In this document: positions 21,899-32,877 of the stretch, one piece after another
Position numbering within the stretch: the first letter of the stretch is position 1
Layout: each line of letters starts with the position of its first letter
Origin: Humulus lupulus
Taxonomy: Eukaryota > Streptophyta > Magnoliopsida > Rosales > Cannabaceae
NCBI RefSeq assembly: GCF_963169125.1
Contig: NC_084794.1
Location: 112,568,358 to 112,632,357, forward strand
DNA length: 64,000 bases
Reading direction: 5' to 3'
Position numbers and translations under genes: made by a program
Notes under the pieces: model-generated
Database searches by the model: none
Told to the model about the DNA's origin: nothing
What the model saw: only the letters and a program-made list of their open reading frames with translations

Positions 21899-22577
21899 GG
21901 ATTTTGAAGTCCAAAGATAGGGCTGGCACCCTCTTCAGCGGGAAGCCAGTCGTCAGGAACCAGTATTCCCGGAGGTCTGGAACCCTCGCGGTATGATAAG
22001 TGGGGCACATCACGTCCGGGTGCCTTTCTAGCCTGTAAAACCCCACCTTGTCTGAATGACCCCTCATAGGTTGAGACTTCAACCCGTAAAAGTACAGCAC
22101 CTCCTCCGGGGTAGGAGCTTCCAGTCTCCGGGACTTGCAAAAGATGAACCACCCTGCTAAGAGCTTGTAGCTGGGAGGAATTAACTGGAAGGGGGCAATC
22201 CCCGCCTTCACACAGAAATTGGCGAAGTAACTCCTTAGGGGCAAGTGCGCCCCACACACTATGTGTGCCCAGCTCCAGGCACCAAAGCCCTCGTGACTCT
22301 GGCTAGCTGACTCGCCCAGCACCGACAGACGGTGCCACATCAGACCTGGGATGTTCTTCAGGCCTGCCTCAGAGGAATACAGCTCCAGCATGCCATAATT
22401 CCTGAAAAGGTTCGGTTTTTGGTCCATCTCCCAGATGGAACTATTGGAGGTTGGTGGGCTAGCCGCGACCGCTTTCGCCTTTCCTTTCCCCTTTCCACCA
22501 GCGACAGGAGAGCCCTTCTCTTGGGCAGAATCAGCCTCCCCCGCAGCAAGGAGTTGTTCCTTCGAGATGTTCGTCAC
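21899..22577 (-). CDS. Antisense gene of A, 'putative gypsy type transposon' domain
   Basis: The exon starts after an acceptor TTGTCCAG at about 22,577. A low-complexity basic leader (GGKGKGKAKAVAASP) is followed by a folded block: WSWAHIVCGAHLPLRSYFAN, FCVKAGIAPFQLIPPSYKLL, LEAPTPEEVLYFYGLKSQ, then a donor GGTAAGC at about 21,900. This block resembles, from memory, the Pfam family 'putative gypsy type transposon' (PF04195), often found in extra ORFs of Tat elements. A first exon probably lies upstream at about 23,030-23,290, where a GTAAGT donor is visible. Molecular function unknown. Confidence 0.65.
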
Positions 22578-23760
22578 TGGACAAAAGAAAAGAAAGAAGA
22601 AAACACTCTAAGCAGTCAGCACCCTTGTCATACCCTAGTGGTATCAAAGGCGTCGGGGAGACCCTCCCCGAAAACTGCTTGGAGAGGCTCCCACCGAGCT
22701 TACCGAGGGATTGGCACCATGCCACCTGAAGGACAGCAAGGAACCAGACTCAGACCCCGAGCCTAAGCCCACCAAAAGAAGTGTTTTTCCAGAGAAAGAC
22801 ACCCTAAAGGCGTTCATGCTTATGCCCTAAAACAGCAAAACAAGGGACGACTTTCCAAACGCAAATCGCCAAAGCATGCAGAAAAGGCTACTTATCGACT
22901 CACAATCAATCACATGCCTACCAAAGCCCTATTCACACATGCACATAAGCAATAATGGCAGAAACCTCTACTCTAACAACTACCAACAACCTAAGGTTTG
23001 GGAGGAAAGAGCAAAGTAGAAATACTTACTGATATTCGGGTAGTTGGAGGTTGAAGGAGTAACTGGATCACTGCACAGCACGATCGCGAGAAGTAAAAGC
23101 TGCAAAGACGAATGGCGATTCAAACCAGGAACTTCGGGGAATAAACCCACTGCCAAAACAAAAAGAAAAGTTTCCAGATACTTACCAAAAGAAATGGCAA
23201 GTTCGGGGGAACGTAAGCTGGGAAGCCTGAGAGTTCGAAGGTTTGGAAATATGAAAATCCTAAAGATGGAGAATCTGAAAGCGTAAAGAGGAAGAAAGGT
23301 CCTTTCCCTCGTTTTTATAGCAGGGAAGAGGCCGTTTCGAATTCCTCAAGTGGACGGTCCCGATCTTCCCATTCCGTATGCATCAGATCCAACGGCTGGA
23401 GAGGAAGCGACGATCCTATTTATGACTCCTCGAATGGGAATAAAGTATTTATTTCCCATCATTACATCACCTCGGGCCCGGAGTACCATTAAAAACCGTC
23501 AAATCATTAGTCAGATGACTGACGCACGCATACTCAACCAGTCGCCTCACGCACACGTCTTGGTCGCAGAACCATTCCCAGAATGACACGTGGTCCTTGC
23601 CGCACTTGAGTACTTGATCTCAAACAGAAGAAATTCCCTTTCTTTTTCATACTAACACTCAGGCGGGAAAAAGGAACCCTTCCGGGAACACAGAAGGTGC
23701 CCCCTCGCCTAATCTAAGAAACCGATTGTACAAGCTCCCGGATCCCTCAAAGCTCTGTGA
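22578..23760 (-). promoter_or_regulatory. Upstream region of A's antisense gene
   Basis: This non-coding stretch lies between the antisense gene and the 3' LTR. On the minus strand a GTAAGT donor is seen near 23,029, with AG acceptor-like sites further up, so an untranslated leader with introns is likely. I see no clear TATA box. It must hold the antisense promoter if that transcript does not start inside the 3' LTR. Inference from splice signals only. Confidence 0.35.
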
Positions 23761-23774
23761 CCTTGGGGGGTAAA
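23761..23774 (+). other. Polypurine tract of element A
   Basis: CCTTGGGGGGTAAA directly precedes the TGTTATCC start of the 3' LTR. Position and composition are those of the plus-strand primer of LTR elements. Confidence 0.85.
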
Positions 23775-24660
23775 TGTTATCCAGATTTCCGGATAGCGTT
23801 TAGATTGATGACCTCGGGGAAGCAGAATTATCGATGTCTTTCACGGTAGGTGACCAGAGCTCGCGGATGAACAGAAAGGCTTCGCCTCTCCCGCTTAGTG
23901 TCCGGATTACTCTTCCAAGCAAACACAATACGGAAACTCGTCAACCATCCCGGACTCCCGAAGGGGTATCCTTCGGGGAAGCTCCTTCCAGGAGAAGCTC
24001 TTCGAGTGGTCTCCGCGGAAGCAGTTCCGTGCCTCGCACGGAACAAAGCCAAACGATCGAGTCCTGGAGGAGGCACATTTGGAAGGATATCCGCCTGACA
24101 CAGGATCCCGCCTGACACGCCCGTCAGGTCAAAGCCGCACACATCCCAGCACGCCTAAGGGTACCTTTTCGCCTACTGTATTGCTGACAACTTGGAAAAG
24201 ACGGCTGACTTTGTGTGTTCCCCATACTTTCACGTAAATATACCCACATAGAGTCTTGTAGCCATCCTACTACAGTAATTGTATCCCTATTTATGGCTGG
24301 TGTAATTAAGACTCAGGTACGTAGAGAAAAACCCTAATCCAGAACCCTAGCTATAAAGACCCCTTCATTTTACAAGAAGAGGGACGAACAAATCATATAG
24401 CAAAAACTCTACTAAAATCTCTCTAGCTTCATCTTCTTCAAGAGAACCCGAGAGAAACACTGTGAGTGTGTGAAGTTCTTGTGTACCAGCCATCTTACTG
24501 TAACCTTTTCCAAGTATAATAACATTGACTCGTGGACTAGGGCTTGTTAACGCCTGAACCACGTAAAAACGCTGTTTGTTTAGTTACATTTCAGCATTTC
24601 TACAGTTCTTATCTTTTTATTATTCCGTTAGTTATTCGATTCCGAAAAACTCGGTAAACA
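23775..24660 (+). mobile_element. 3' LTR of element A
   Basis: 886 bp, TGTTATCC...GGTAAACA, about 99% identical to 9868-10,753 by eye. Noted changes include CCC/CCA near 23,947, GTTCCGC/GTATTGC near 24,178 and CATGC/CATCC near 24,265. It is followed by the target duplication GTTTG at 24,661-24,665. Confidence 0.95.
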
Positions 24661-24665
24661 GTTTG

Positions 24666-24780
24666 TATATTAATGGATCCGCATATTTAAAGGTAGTTTA
24701 AATATGTTACAAAATTTTTGTTGTACACTGGGCCAACCCCACCACCATTCCGCTATGTATTAGGAAACTCGTTCCTAACA
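24666..24780 (+). mobile_element. 5' LTR of copia B, second part
   Basis: The sequence resumes at TATATTAATGGATCCGC and ends CTCGTTCCTAACA, matching the last 115 bp of the 3' LTR (to 32,355). The preceding GTTTG (24,661-24,665) is the second copy of A's target duplication. Confidence 0.93.
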
Positions 24781-24782
24781 AT

Positions 24783-24794
24783 TGGTACCAGAGC
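24783..24794 (+). other. Primer binding site of copia B
   Basis: TGGTACCAGAGC lies 2 nt after the LTR. It resembles the plant initiator-Met tRNA site TGGTATCAGAGC used by many copia elements, with one change. Confidence 0.8.
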
Positions 24795-25027
24795 GGTCAT
24801 TAATCTCTACATACATTAATTACTGTGTGGACATAATATGCATTCTTATGTTATTGTAATATACGTGAATGGATGGATGTATGTATGATTATAGTTTGTT
24901 CTTAAGGTTCGTTAATTATATGGTGTTTTGGGTTTAGGAAATGTTCTTAAAATTGTACAAGAAAAATGTAAGCCATTTTGAGGCATAGGAATTTTTGTAA
25001 TTTTAATTTTCTGTGTTAAACTTATTT

Positions 25028-25375
25028 GAAAAATTCTGTAAGGCCCGAGCCCCGGGTTCTGAGCCCCGAAGCCCGAGCCTCACCTAGCCGAACTGCTGCG
25101 TGCCTTGCCCCAACATGCTGCCTGCCCAGAGGCGCCCCGCGCACCTCGCCCAGCCGAGTGCCCGCGCCCCTGCGCATCTGGCCTGTACGCCCCTGCGCGT
25201 CCCCTGCACACCTGGCCAGGGCGCCCCTGCGCCTCGCCCAGCTGCATGTCTGCGCGCCCCTGCGCCAGCTGCTACTGCTCCCATCCGTGTGCCCCTGTGT
25301 GCCGCACTCAGTAGCAGCTTGTGCACCCCAGCCGCATGCCCCATGCCGAGCCACCATATGCAGCCGCCCCTAGGG
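25028..25375. repeat. GC-rich repetitive block in the leader of B
   Basis: A sharply GC-rich island sits in an otherwise AT-rich leader. It is built from imperfect repeats around GCGCCCCTGCGC and CACCTGGCC. All frames on both strands stay open across it, so the ORFs it yields are compositional artefacts. The rest of the leader (24,795-25,027 and 25,376-26,761) is AT-rich and untranslated, with a stretch near 26,280-26,340 (GTCCCCCTAAGGAAGGC) whose counterpart occurs on the minus strand in E's leader near 33,280. Confidence 0.8.
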
Positions 25376-26761
25376 TTTTAAACCTTAGGGCTTTCATAAA
25401 AAAAATTGTCCATTTAAATTATGGGCTTAATTAAGTTAACCCATAATTAAAATTTGTTTTATTTTGAATTAATTGTATGAACCCAAATTCAAATCTGGGC
25501 CTAATAACTTATCGGGCATCAAACCCAAGTTAATTATTCTTAAAATTTGTTTAAGATAATTAAAAGTTATTTTAATTCAAAATTAAATGGATAAGTGACT
25601 TAATGGATCAAGACTACTTATAGATAGAGATCTATTTAGGTCTTAGTTAGTTTCTTACATTTATTGTGTATATTTTGCAAGTGTTGTAATTTTTCTAGAA
25701 ATACCCAAGACACCCGGCCCGCATTTATTTATTTATTTAGCAAGTATTTATTTATTTAAATGTTTGAATGTGATTAAATTGTTTAATACTTTATCATGCA
25801 TTTTTTGACATGCCATACATATAACCTACACAGTATTTAAAATTGTGCATGCATCTCATATGAGTAGAAACATGCCTTAGGATTGTCCTATGTGATTATA
25901 TGCTGGTCCATATAATAATAAATCTAGTTTTTTAACTAGTTCAAGAGCGGAAATAGATTTTAAAAGTTGTTTAATTTCTAGTATTTAATAAAATTATTTT
26001 ATTAAATTATAAATGATATTCTTAGTAATTATAGCAAAATAAAATTGAACTAATTAGGGCATAGTTCTATATTTTTAATTTTGCTTAATTTGATTAGTAA
26101 TTATTAGAATATCATTTGGTAAAAATAGATCACTTTATTTTTACAACCAATTAAAAAGCATATGATGTTTTGAGAAAACACATGTTCTAAAATAGTGAGT
26201 GGGAGAGGGAGTTATGACAATAAGTCCCATGGTCTCCATTATTAGTTAGCACCGAGGTAGTATGGAGAGGGCCTTGCGGCACCATTGCTTGTGTCCCCCT
26301 AAGGAAGGCTTCCGACTGTGTTATTCTCAAGGCAAACTTATTTTTCAAGAATAGGATTTAATGATGTATTTCAAGTTTGACTGACCCTAAGGCACACTCT
26401 TGAGTTAAGTCATTGATCTAAAATAATGGGTTACACTCACAAGGTACATTAGGCTTTCGAGCGGACTAGTGTATTCTTGACCAAACACGCGGTTGTTTAT
26501 AAGTCAAAAGAGAAATATTGATTTAAGTTTTCGCTTTTAAATTTGAGAACTTGTCTCAAAATTAATTTGGAATTAGTTTGACCTACCCTAAGGCTGGTCC
26601 ATTAATGTTCAAATTAATTAATCGTGGAATTAGTAATTATTTTTATGTGTTTTTTGTTGCATTCATGCATCACGTTTACTATTCCAAAAATAACTGATAT
26701 TTATTATATGCATAAATTCATTTTGTTTATTTGTTTATTTATTTATTTATTTTCAGCAATT

Positions 26762-29700
26762 ATGTCTAGCTCAAATCTTGTATCTTCTTTACTTGCTAAT
26801 GAAAAGTTGGCTGGTGAAAACTACATGAAATGGAAATCAAACTTGAACATTGTATTAATATGTGAGAAGCCTAAAAAGTCATCCAAAAGCAAAGAGAACA
26901 AGAACACTAAAACCTCCAAAAGGAAGACCCCAAAAGGGACTTTCTTTCATTGTGGAGAAAATGGTCACTGGAAGAGAAACTGTCCAAAGCATCTCACTGA
27001 CCTCAAAGAGAAAAAGACAGGTAAATTTGATTTACTTGTGTTAGAAGCTTGTTTAGTGGAAGATAATTCCTCATCCTGAATAGTAGATTCAGGAGCCACT
27101 AACCATGTCTGTTTTTCTCTTCCGATTCTTAGTTCAACGAGGAAGCTTGCTGATGGAGAGGTGACTATATGGGTAGGCAGTGGTCAGATTATCTCTGCAG
27201 CAGCAGTTGGAACAACCCGTTTGGAATTTGAGAATAATAAATTTCTTGTTTTAGAAAATGTTTATTATATTCCTGGATTTTCTAGAAACTTAATTTCTGT
27301 TTCTATGTTGCATGAACAAAATTTTAAAATCTCTTTTAATAATAATTCAATTGTTATTTCAAGATATGGTTTTAAGATATGTTCTGCAAAATCTATCGAT
27401 GGGCTTTATAAACTGCAAGCTAAAGAGAAATCTGTTAATAATTCTGAATTATTTAAAACAGCCAACCCTAGATCTATTAAACGACAAAAGACTGATTCTG
27501 ATAGTGATACATATCTGTGGCACTTGAGATTGGGCCATATTGGTCTCGACAAAATAAATAGGCTTGTAAAGGATGGTCCTTTAAGAGAGCTATCTATTGG
27601 ATCTCTCCCGGTTTGTGAATCCTGTCTACAAGGAAAAATGACCAAGAGGCATTTCTCTGCCAAAGGTTCAAGAGCCACATAACCACTTCAGCTAGTACAT
27701 ACGGATGTTTGCGGTCCACTTGTTGTACAAGCTAGAGGAGGTTATGAATACTTAGTCAATTTTATTGACGATTATTCAAGATATGGTTACCTATACTTAA
27801 TGCAAAGAAAATCTGAAACTTTTAGAAAGTTCAATGAATTTCAAGCAGAAGCTGAAAAGCAATTAGGTAAGTCACTAAAAGCTCTTCGATCTGATCGAGG
27901 AGGAGAGAACTTGGATTTTGAATTCAAGGGCCATCTGTGTGAGCATGGCATTCAATCCCAACTCACAACACCTGGAACGCCACAGAAAAATGGTGTTTCG
28001 GAAAGACGGAACAGAATGTTATTAGATATGGTTAGATCAATGAAGAGTTTCTCATCATTACCACTGTCATTCTGGGGCTATGCAATTCAATGTGCTCTAT
28101 ACATATTAAATGTTGTTCCATCTAAGTCTATCCAAAAGATACCCATAGAATTATTGAATGGTTGTAAACCCAGTTTACACCATTTTTGAATTTGGGGGTG
28201 TCCTGCACACGTGCTTAAAGGAAAGACTGGGAAGTTGGAATCACGCTCTGAAGTGTGCATGTTTGTGGGTTATTCCAAAGAGACAATAAGTGGAATATTC
28301 TATAGTCTAAAAGAAAACAAAACATTTGTATCGACAAATGCAACCTTTCTTGAACATGACTATGTCAATAACCACAAACCTCGCAGTAAGGTTGTTCTGG
28401 AGGAGATGGTCTCGAATGAAGTTGCAAAGTCACCAGCAACAACCAATGAAAAACGGCAAGAGGAAACTTCTAGTTTTAGTCAGAATAGTAGTGAACCTCG
28501 TCGTAGTGGAAGGGTTAGTAAGCAACCTACACGCTATGAACACGAAGTTCAAATGCTTGTGTCTGACACAAACAAAGACGATCCATTGACATTTAGAGGT
28601 GCAATGAATGATTCTAACAAGGACAAATGGCAAGAAGCCATGAACCAAGAAATGGAATCGATGTATTCCAATTCTGTCTGGGTTCTTGAAGATCCACCTG
28701 AGAATATCAAACCCATTGGTTGCAAGTGGATATTCAAGAAGAAAAGAGGAGTGGATGGGAAAGTAGAGACTTTCAAAGCAAGGCTTGTAGCCAAAGGTTA
28801 CACACAGAAAGAAGGGGTTGACTACGAAGAAACTTTTTCTCCTGTAGCCATGCTAAAATCCATTCGTATACTCTTGTCCATAGCTGCGTGCATGGATTAT
28901 GAGATTTGGCAAATGGATGTCAAAACAGCTTTTCTGAATGGCTACCTTGATGAAACCATTTACATGTCTCAACCAGAAGGGTTCGAGTTAAAAGGTCAAG
29001 AGCAAAAGATTTGTAAGCTTCTTAGGTCCATTTATGGACTCAAACAAGCTTCTAGATCATGGAATCTTAGATTTGATGACACAATTAAAATGTTTGGTTT
29101 TGAACAAAACGTTGACGAACCTTGTGTCTATAAACAAATCAAAGATGGTGTAGTAGTATTCCTCATTCTTTATGTTGATGATATATTACTGATTTGAAAT
29201 GACGTAACATCATTATCAAAAGTAAAGAACTGGTTAGCTGAACAATTCCAAATGAAAGATTTGGGGGAAGCCAAGTATGTTCTGGGCATTAAGATTCTTA
29301 AAGATAGACAGAACAAAACTTTGGCATTGTCTTAAGCAACTTATATTGATAAGGTGCTAGAACGATTTAATATGCAAAACTCCAAAAAGGGTGATATGCC
29401 AACCCGTTCTGGAGTATTCCTTTCCAAAGAGAAGTGTCCCAAAAAACCTCAGGAAGAGGAAGACATGAGACAATATCCCTATGCCTCAGCAGTAGGCAGT
29501 CTAATGTACACCATGTTGTGTACAAGACCTGACATTTGTTATGTAGTAGGGATAGTCAGCCGTTATCAATCCAATCCTGGATTGAGTCATTGGACTGCAG
29601 TAAAGAATATTCTCAAGTATCTTAGAAATACTAGAGATTATATGCTTGTATATTCAGGTGGAGACCTGAACCCCACTAGTTACACTGATTCTGATTTTCA

Positions 29701-30140
29701 ATCAGACAGAGATAGTCAGAAATCGACTTCTGGATCAGTGTTTACTCTTGGAGGAGGAGCGGTAGTCTGGCGAAGTATTAAACAAACCATCATTGCAGAC
29801 TCCACCATGGAAGCCGAGTATATAACATTTTGTGAAGCAGCTAAGGAGGCTGTGTGGCTCAAAAAGTTCTATTCCGATCTGGAAGTTGTACCAGATGTGG
29901 ATAAGCCACTAGTCCTATACTGTGAGAACAGTGGGGCAGTAGCTAACTCAAAGGAACCACGGAGTCACAAGAGAGGAAAGCACATCGAGAGGAAGTATCA
30001 CTTGCTTAGAGAGATTGTTCATCGAGGAGATGTTGCAGTTATGAAGATAGCTTCAGAGCATAATCTTCCAGATCCTTCCACAAAGACTTTAAGGAGCATG
30101 TAAGAAACATGGGAATGAGAGAGATGCATCATTTGCTTTA
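26762..30140 (+). pseudogene. Ty1/copia gag-pol of element B, broken
   Basis: The start is ATG 26,762 (MSSSNLVSSLLANEKLAGEN). The gag core is cut: after WKSNLNIVLICEK the sequence jumps to a Lys/Ser-rich linker and knuckle FFHCGENGHWKRNC, whose first Cys is Phe. Protease has DSGATNHVC (27,087). Next come GAG-pre-integrase (HLRLGHIGLDKI), integrase (SDRGGENLD; GTPQKNGVSERRN), RT ([28 protein letters not shown] near 29,180) and RNase H (DSTMEAEYI; SHKRGKHIERKYH), with a frameshift near 30,090. In-frame stops: about 27,078, 27,680, 28,187, 29,196 and 29,333. The deletion makes gag non-functional. The lineage within copia was not assigned. Confidence 0.93.
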
Positions 30141-30144
30141 GGGC

Positions 30145-30155
30145 AAGTGGGAGGT
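30145..30155 (+). other. Polypurine tract of copia B
   Basis: AAGTGGGAGGT directly precedes the 3' LTR start TGTTGGAAAT. The AGTGGGAG core is the same as in copia E and F. Confidence 0.85.
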
Positions 30156-32355
30156 TGTTGGAAATGTGCCCTGAAAGCATATGTAGTAGACATTGTTTTA
30201 TGAAATAAATAAATAAATTGAATTTGTTATGCATATATTTTATGGACTATATTATTCTGTGATAATATTATGTAAATATCAGGAAAATTCCTAAGTTCGT
30301 ATATGCGATCTCAAACACATATTTGTACGGGAGGATTGTGTTTGAGATAAATGAACTTGAATACTTCGCAGTAAAATAAAGTTATTGAATCTTTAGATTA
30401 ATTACTGCAAGTACGGTCCACTAGTATTATGAATACACGTAATCTAGATCCAGATCACTAGTGTGGTAAGACACTTAAGTGGAGGTGCTTTATATATTAG
30501 AGAATATATAGAACTGGACCAGATATGTTTATTAATACTTAGTTAAATACCGTTTCGAAGTATTAATTAAATATATCAACTGATGATCATATACAAATAG
30601 ATCTTAATCCTGAAGTTACTATGAACTCCTGTTTATATTATATGAGTTCTTTGATTCACTTGTTAGGGTCTGTCAGAATGATCAGGCTAGAAACTTTTGT
30701 TTTGGGAACTCATTAATATAGATGGCTGGGGACATAGTATACAGATATGGAATCTATGCCTTCTCGCATAGATTCCCGTTGAATGATGGTTCTCTTAAGG
30801 GTTGACTTTTGGGACTGAAAGGTTATTGAGCTCAAATTCATAATTTAGTTATGAATTAACATTCACTAGTAAAGTCAATGGTACTTAAGGAAACAAGAGA
30901 TAATTAAAAGGGTAAAACGGTAATTTTATTCCCGATTAATTATGAACCATTATTAGAGGGTCAAGTTGTATGCAATGATTATATCAATGGACGCTTTATG
31001 ATTATAAAGTACTCAGTAAATGAAATGTCTATAATTACAAGAGCACAGTCTCATATTTATAGTGGAATAATCATGATAATAATAAATTAAGATTATTTAA
31101 TTAAAGAGTTTAATTAATAATCTCAAATTTATTGGAGCTTGAAATTATAGGTCCATAGGTCCCCACAGCGGCTCTATCAACACTATTCAAGGTAAGAGTT
31201 GATATGAAGGGACAAATAGTTTAAAGACATATTTAAAAAGAAATTTATTCTTCAGGCCAAATATGCAATTAAATGATAATAGTGATTAATTAATTAATTA
31301 TAAATTATCTGTAGTTAATAAAATTAATTAATATTTAATTGTTGTATAATTTTCAAAATTATATTAAATAATTAAATTAATTATGAAATTTAATTAAATA
31401 ATTAATTAATTATAATTTTCGAAATTATAATAAATTAAATATTTATTTTCAAAAATATTGGATTTAATTAATTGGTAGAATTAATTAAATATCTTTATTT
31501 GAGTGGGAGATAATAATCTGATAAGTTCAAATTGCATTTGAATTTAAAAGATTAATATTTATTCAAATAATTAATTTAAATTTGAATTCAAATTTGAATT
31601 AGTTATCAGGTTGTTAGATCTTATCTGACAAAGAAGTTTGAATAAATAATTAAATAAAAATTGAAAAACCAACATCCCTAAAATTAGGGAGGCTACACGT
31701 GCACACACAATGGCGTGTAGGGCAATTTTAAGGGATAGGATTTTCATTTTTATTTAATTAATTAATGGATAATTCAAAAATTGGTTTTTGGTTTTTTTTT
31801 TCATTAATAGAATAATTAATTAATTAAAAAGTAAATTGTAAAATTGTTATAGATTTATTTTTTAACATTTGAATATTTTCTTTTAAGTATGACTAATCAG
31901 AAAAATATTCAGATAAGTGAGACAACTCAGTTTATAAGCTCTGTGAAAAATAGAACGATAGTTTTCTCATCCTGAAAAAAATAAAGAACCAATTCTCAGG
32001 CCTATTATCTTGATCTCATGGGTTGAGTACATCAAGTAGAATCACAAATAAACTATCCTTCATTCTCTAAGTGCCCACACACTTCATGAGGTGTAGAGAA
32101 CGCTTTGGAAGATCTTGGTGTGAGTACGTGGGAGCGGCTTGGATAGGAATATCGTTTTAAATACGAAAAGATAGCAATGACACTTGATAGGCTTCAAGAG
32201 GTATGAATTCTATCCTTAACTTGCTTATGATTAATGTATGTATTTTAATGGATCCGCATATTTAAAGGTAGTTTAAATATGTTACAAAATTTTTGTTGTA
32301 CACTGGGCCAACCCCACCACCATTCCGCTGTGTATTAGGAAACTCGTTCCTAACA
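30156..32355 (+). mobile_element. 3' LTR of copia B
   Basis: 2200 bp from TGTTGGAAATGTGCCC to CTCGTTCCTAACA, followed by target duplication CGTCT (32,356-32,360). Very AT-rich, with long runs of TTAATTAA-type sequence at 31,290-31,470. Compared with the 5' copy it has a short indel near 30,765 and a deletion in the ACACACA tract near 31,705. Confidence 0.94.
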
Positions 32356-32877
32356 CGTCTTTGCAGCCTTTGCAGGCTTGGGGTTGTTTATTTGTCCACC
32401 TTTCCTCTTGTTTCCAGCTTTCGAAGACGAAGCTGGATGAGCTTCAACCTTAGCTAGATTAGCAGCAACATCAGTAGTCTTATTTTCACTTCCTTTACTA
32501 GGTCCACCCATGACAGGTTCAATAATCTGAAGCTCGTTCATGAGTTGCGTCAGACCATAGTTGAGTTGAGCACGAACATGCAGACACGGTGCCATTCGAG
32601 AATTTATGGTGCCATCACGAACGTGCAGAGACGGTGCTATCCAAGCATTTACGGTACCATCACGAGCATTGACGGTGCCATCACTAATGTGCAGACACTG
32701 TGCTCGTTCTGGGGATTCCTCAATCATGACGAATTCAGAGTTGTCACCAATCAACTCTATGTTGATATTCTGATTCCGATTAAGAAAATTTTCTCCATCG
32801 AAAGTTGAGAAAGGATGGGAGTAGACACAAACACTACTTAGTTTAAAATTACAAATTATCAATAAAATAGAAATCAA
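32356..32877 (-). pseudogene. gag N-terminal part of copia E
   Basis: The minus-strand reading includes YGLTQLMNELQIIEPVMGG and a Lys/Ser-rich tail (SSSKAGNKRKGGQINNPKPA). These join in frame, across insertion B, to the knuckle at 7700. The block resembles the end of the copia gag (UBN2-type) domain. Upstream of YGLTQ, about 32,575-32,705 encodes short repeats (GTVNA, WIAPSLHVRDGT) not expected in gag: an in-frame repeat insertion. The normal N-terminal 150-200 residues are absent or unrecognisable. Confidence 0.8.

Larger units (their letters stand above)
9868..24660 (+). mobile_element. Tat-type Ty3/gypsy element A, complete
   Basis: The element is 14,793 bp with two 886-bp LTRs, TG...CA ends and 5-bp target duplication GTTTG (9863-9867 and 24,661-24,665), inserted in B's 5' LTR. 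Order: LTR, primer site, gag-PR-RT-RNase H-RNase H-integrase, 70-bp tandem array, antisense spliced gene, polypurine tract, LTR. Two RNase H domains and the antisense gene are Tat-lineage traits; no chromodomain follows the integrase. Gag-pol carries one frameshift and premature stops, so this copy is probably not self-sufficient, although it is recent. Confidence 0.95.
7771..32355 (+). mobile_element. Copia element B, full span including nested A
   Basis: This is an LTR retrotransposon with TG...CA termini, 5-bp duplication CGTCT, 2.2-kb LTRs, an initiator-Met-type primer site (24,783), broken gag-pol (26,762-30,140) and a polypurine tract at 30,145. Subtracting A and its duplicated 5 bases, B is about 9.8 kb. 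Its LTRs are more diverged than those of A, as expected because A landed in it later. The pol is related to E and F but the LTRs are of a different family. Confidence 0.93.

Noticed and set aside
25022..25381. Overlapping Ala/Pro/Arg-rich ORFs on both strands
   Set aside because: Compositional artefact of the GC-rich repeat block in the leader of copia B.
32545..32808. Plus-strand 87-residue ORF
   Set aside because: Antisense of the copia E gag and its short repeats; no independent evidence.
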